From NCBI GenBank assembly GCA_964564225.1, contig CAZMAF010000049.1, positions 1 to 12,157 on the forward strand: 12,157 nt of DNA, given 5' to 3'. This document shows positions 12,152 through 12,157 of this stretch, one piece after another; the first letter of the stretch is position 1; every line of letters starts with the position of its first letter. The stretch is from RGIG1993 sp964564225. GTDB lineage: Bacteria > Bacillota > Clostridia > Oscillospirales > CAG-272. The notes beneath the pieces were generated by a model. That model was given only the letters and a program-made list of their open reading frames with translations, was not told the DNA's origin and did no database searches. The position numbers and the translations under genes were made by a program.

Positions 12152-12157
12152 AGGTAA

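Overview
The window looks like part of a Firmicutes chromosome, most likely an uncultured gut-type Clostridia (Oscillospirales/Ruminococcaceae-like). This is inferred from AGGAGG-type ribosome binding sites, sigma-A promoters, ECF-type vitamin S components, a folT-type tetrahydrofolate riboswitch, a CotH lipoprotein and a mid-range GC content. No taxonomic marker gene is present, so the placement is tentative.

Layout, left to right. (1) Positions 1-206 are a dense block of short palindromes separated by repeated aacatcac words; one hairpin serves as a minus-strand terminator. (2) A minus-strand operon of three genes reads CotH-kinase lipoprotein, FlK-like hotdog thioesterase, SLOG-family Rossmann protein (2992 down to 225). 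(3) The 2993-3541 gap holds back-to-back promoters and a cobalamin riboswitch with a terminator. It controls a transcobalamin-like (DUF4430) lipoprotein and an overlapping ECF S component. (4) A strong bidirectional terminator at 4480-4521 separates these from a minus-strand pair, an ABC half-exporter followed by a DUF1015 protein. (5) The 7785-8211 gap holds divergent promoters, a four-copy tandem repeat and a THF (folT-type) riboswitch whose downstream hairpin covers the folT ribosome binding site. The plus-strand genes folT and folC follow, overlapping by 17 bases. (6) A second plus-strand operon has its own promoter after a 25-bp tandem duplication. It holds a short remnant of a sugar-phosphate isomerase/epimerase, a membrane-anchored protein resembling a dead copy of a basic-secretory-protein (BSP) peptidase, and an intact HExxH BSP-type peptidase. 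(7) A tRNA-Leu(UAG) follows, then a terminator and a 14-bp inverted repeat enclosing a 7-nt microsatellite.

How the genes work together. Two vitamin-uptake modules are each governed by the matching riboswitch: cobalamin for the lipoprotein/S-component pair, and reduced folate for uptake (FolT) plus retention by polyglutamylation (FolC). No energising EcfA/A'/T genes are in the window, so both S components probably share a module encoded elsewhere. The other operons have no assigned pathway. The most unusual groupings are CotH kinase + FlK-type thioesterase + SLOG protein, and the BSP pseudopeptidase/peptidase pair. All family assignments rest on reading motifs in the sequence, without database searches.
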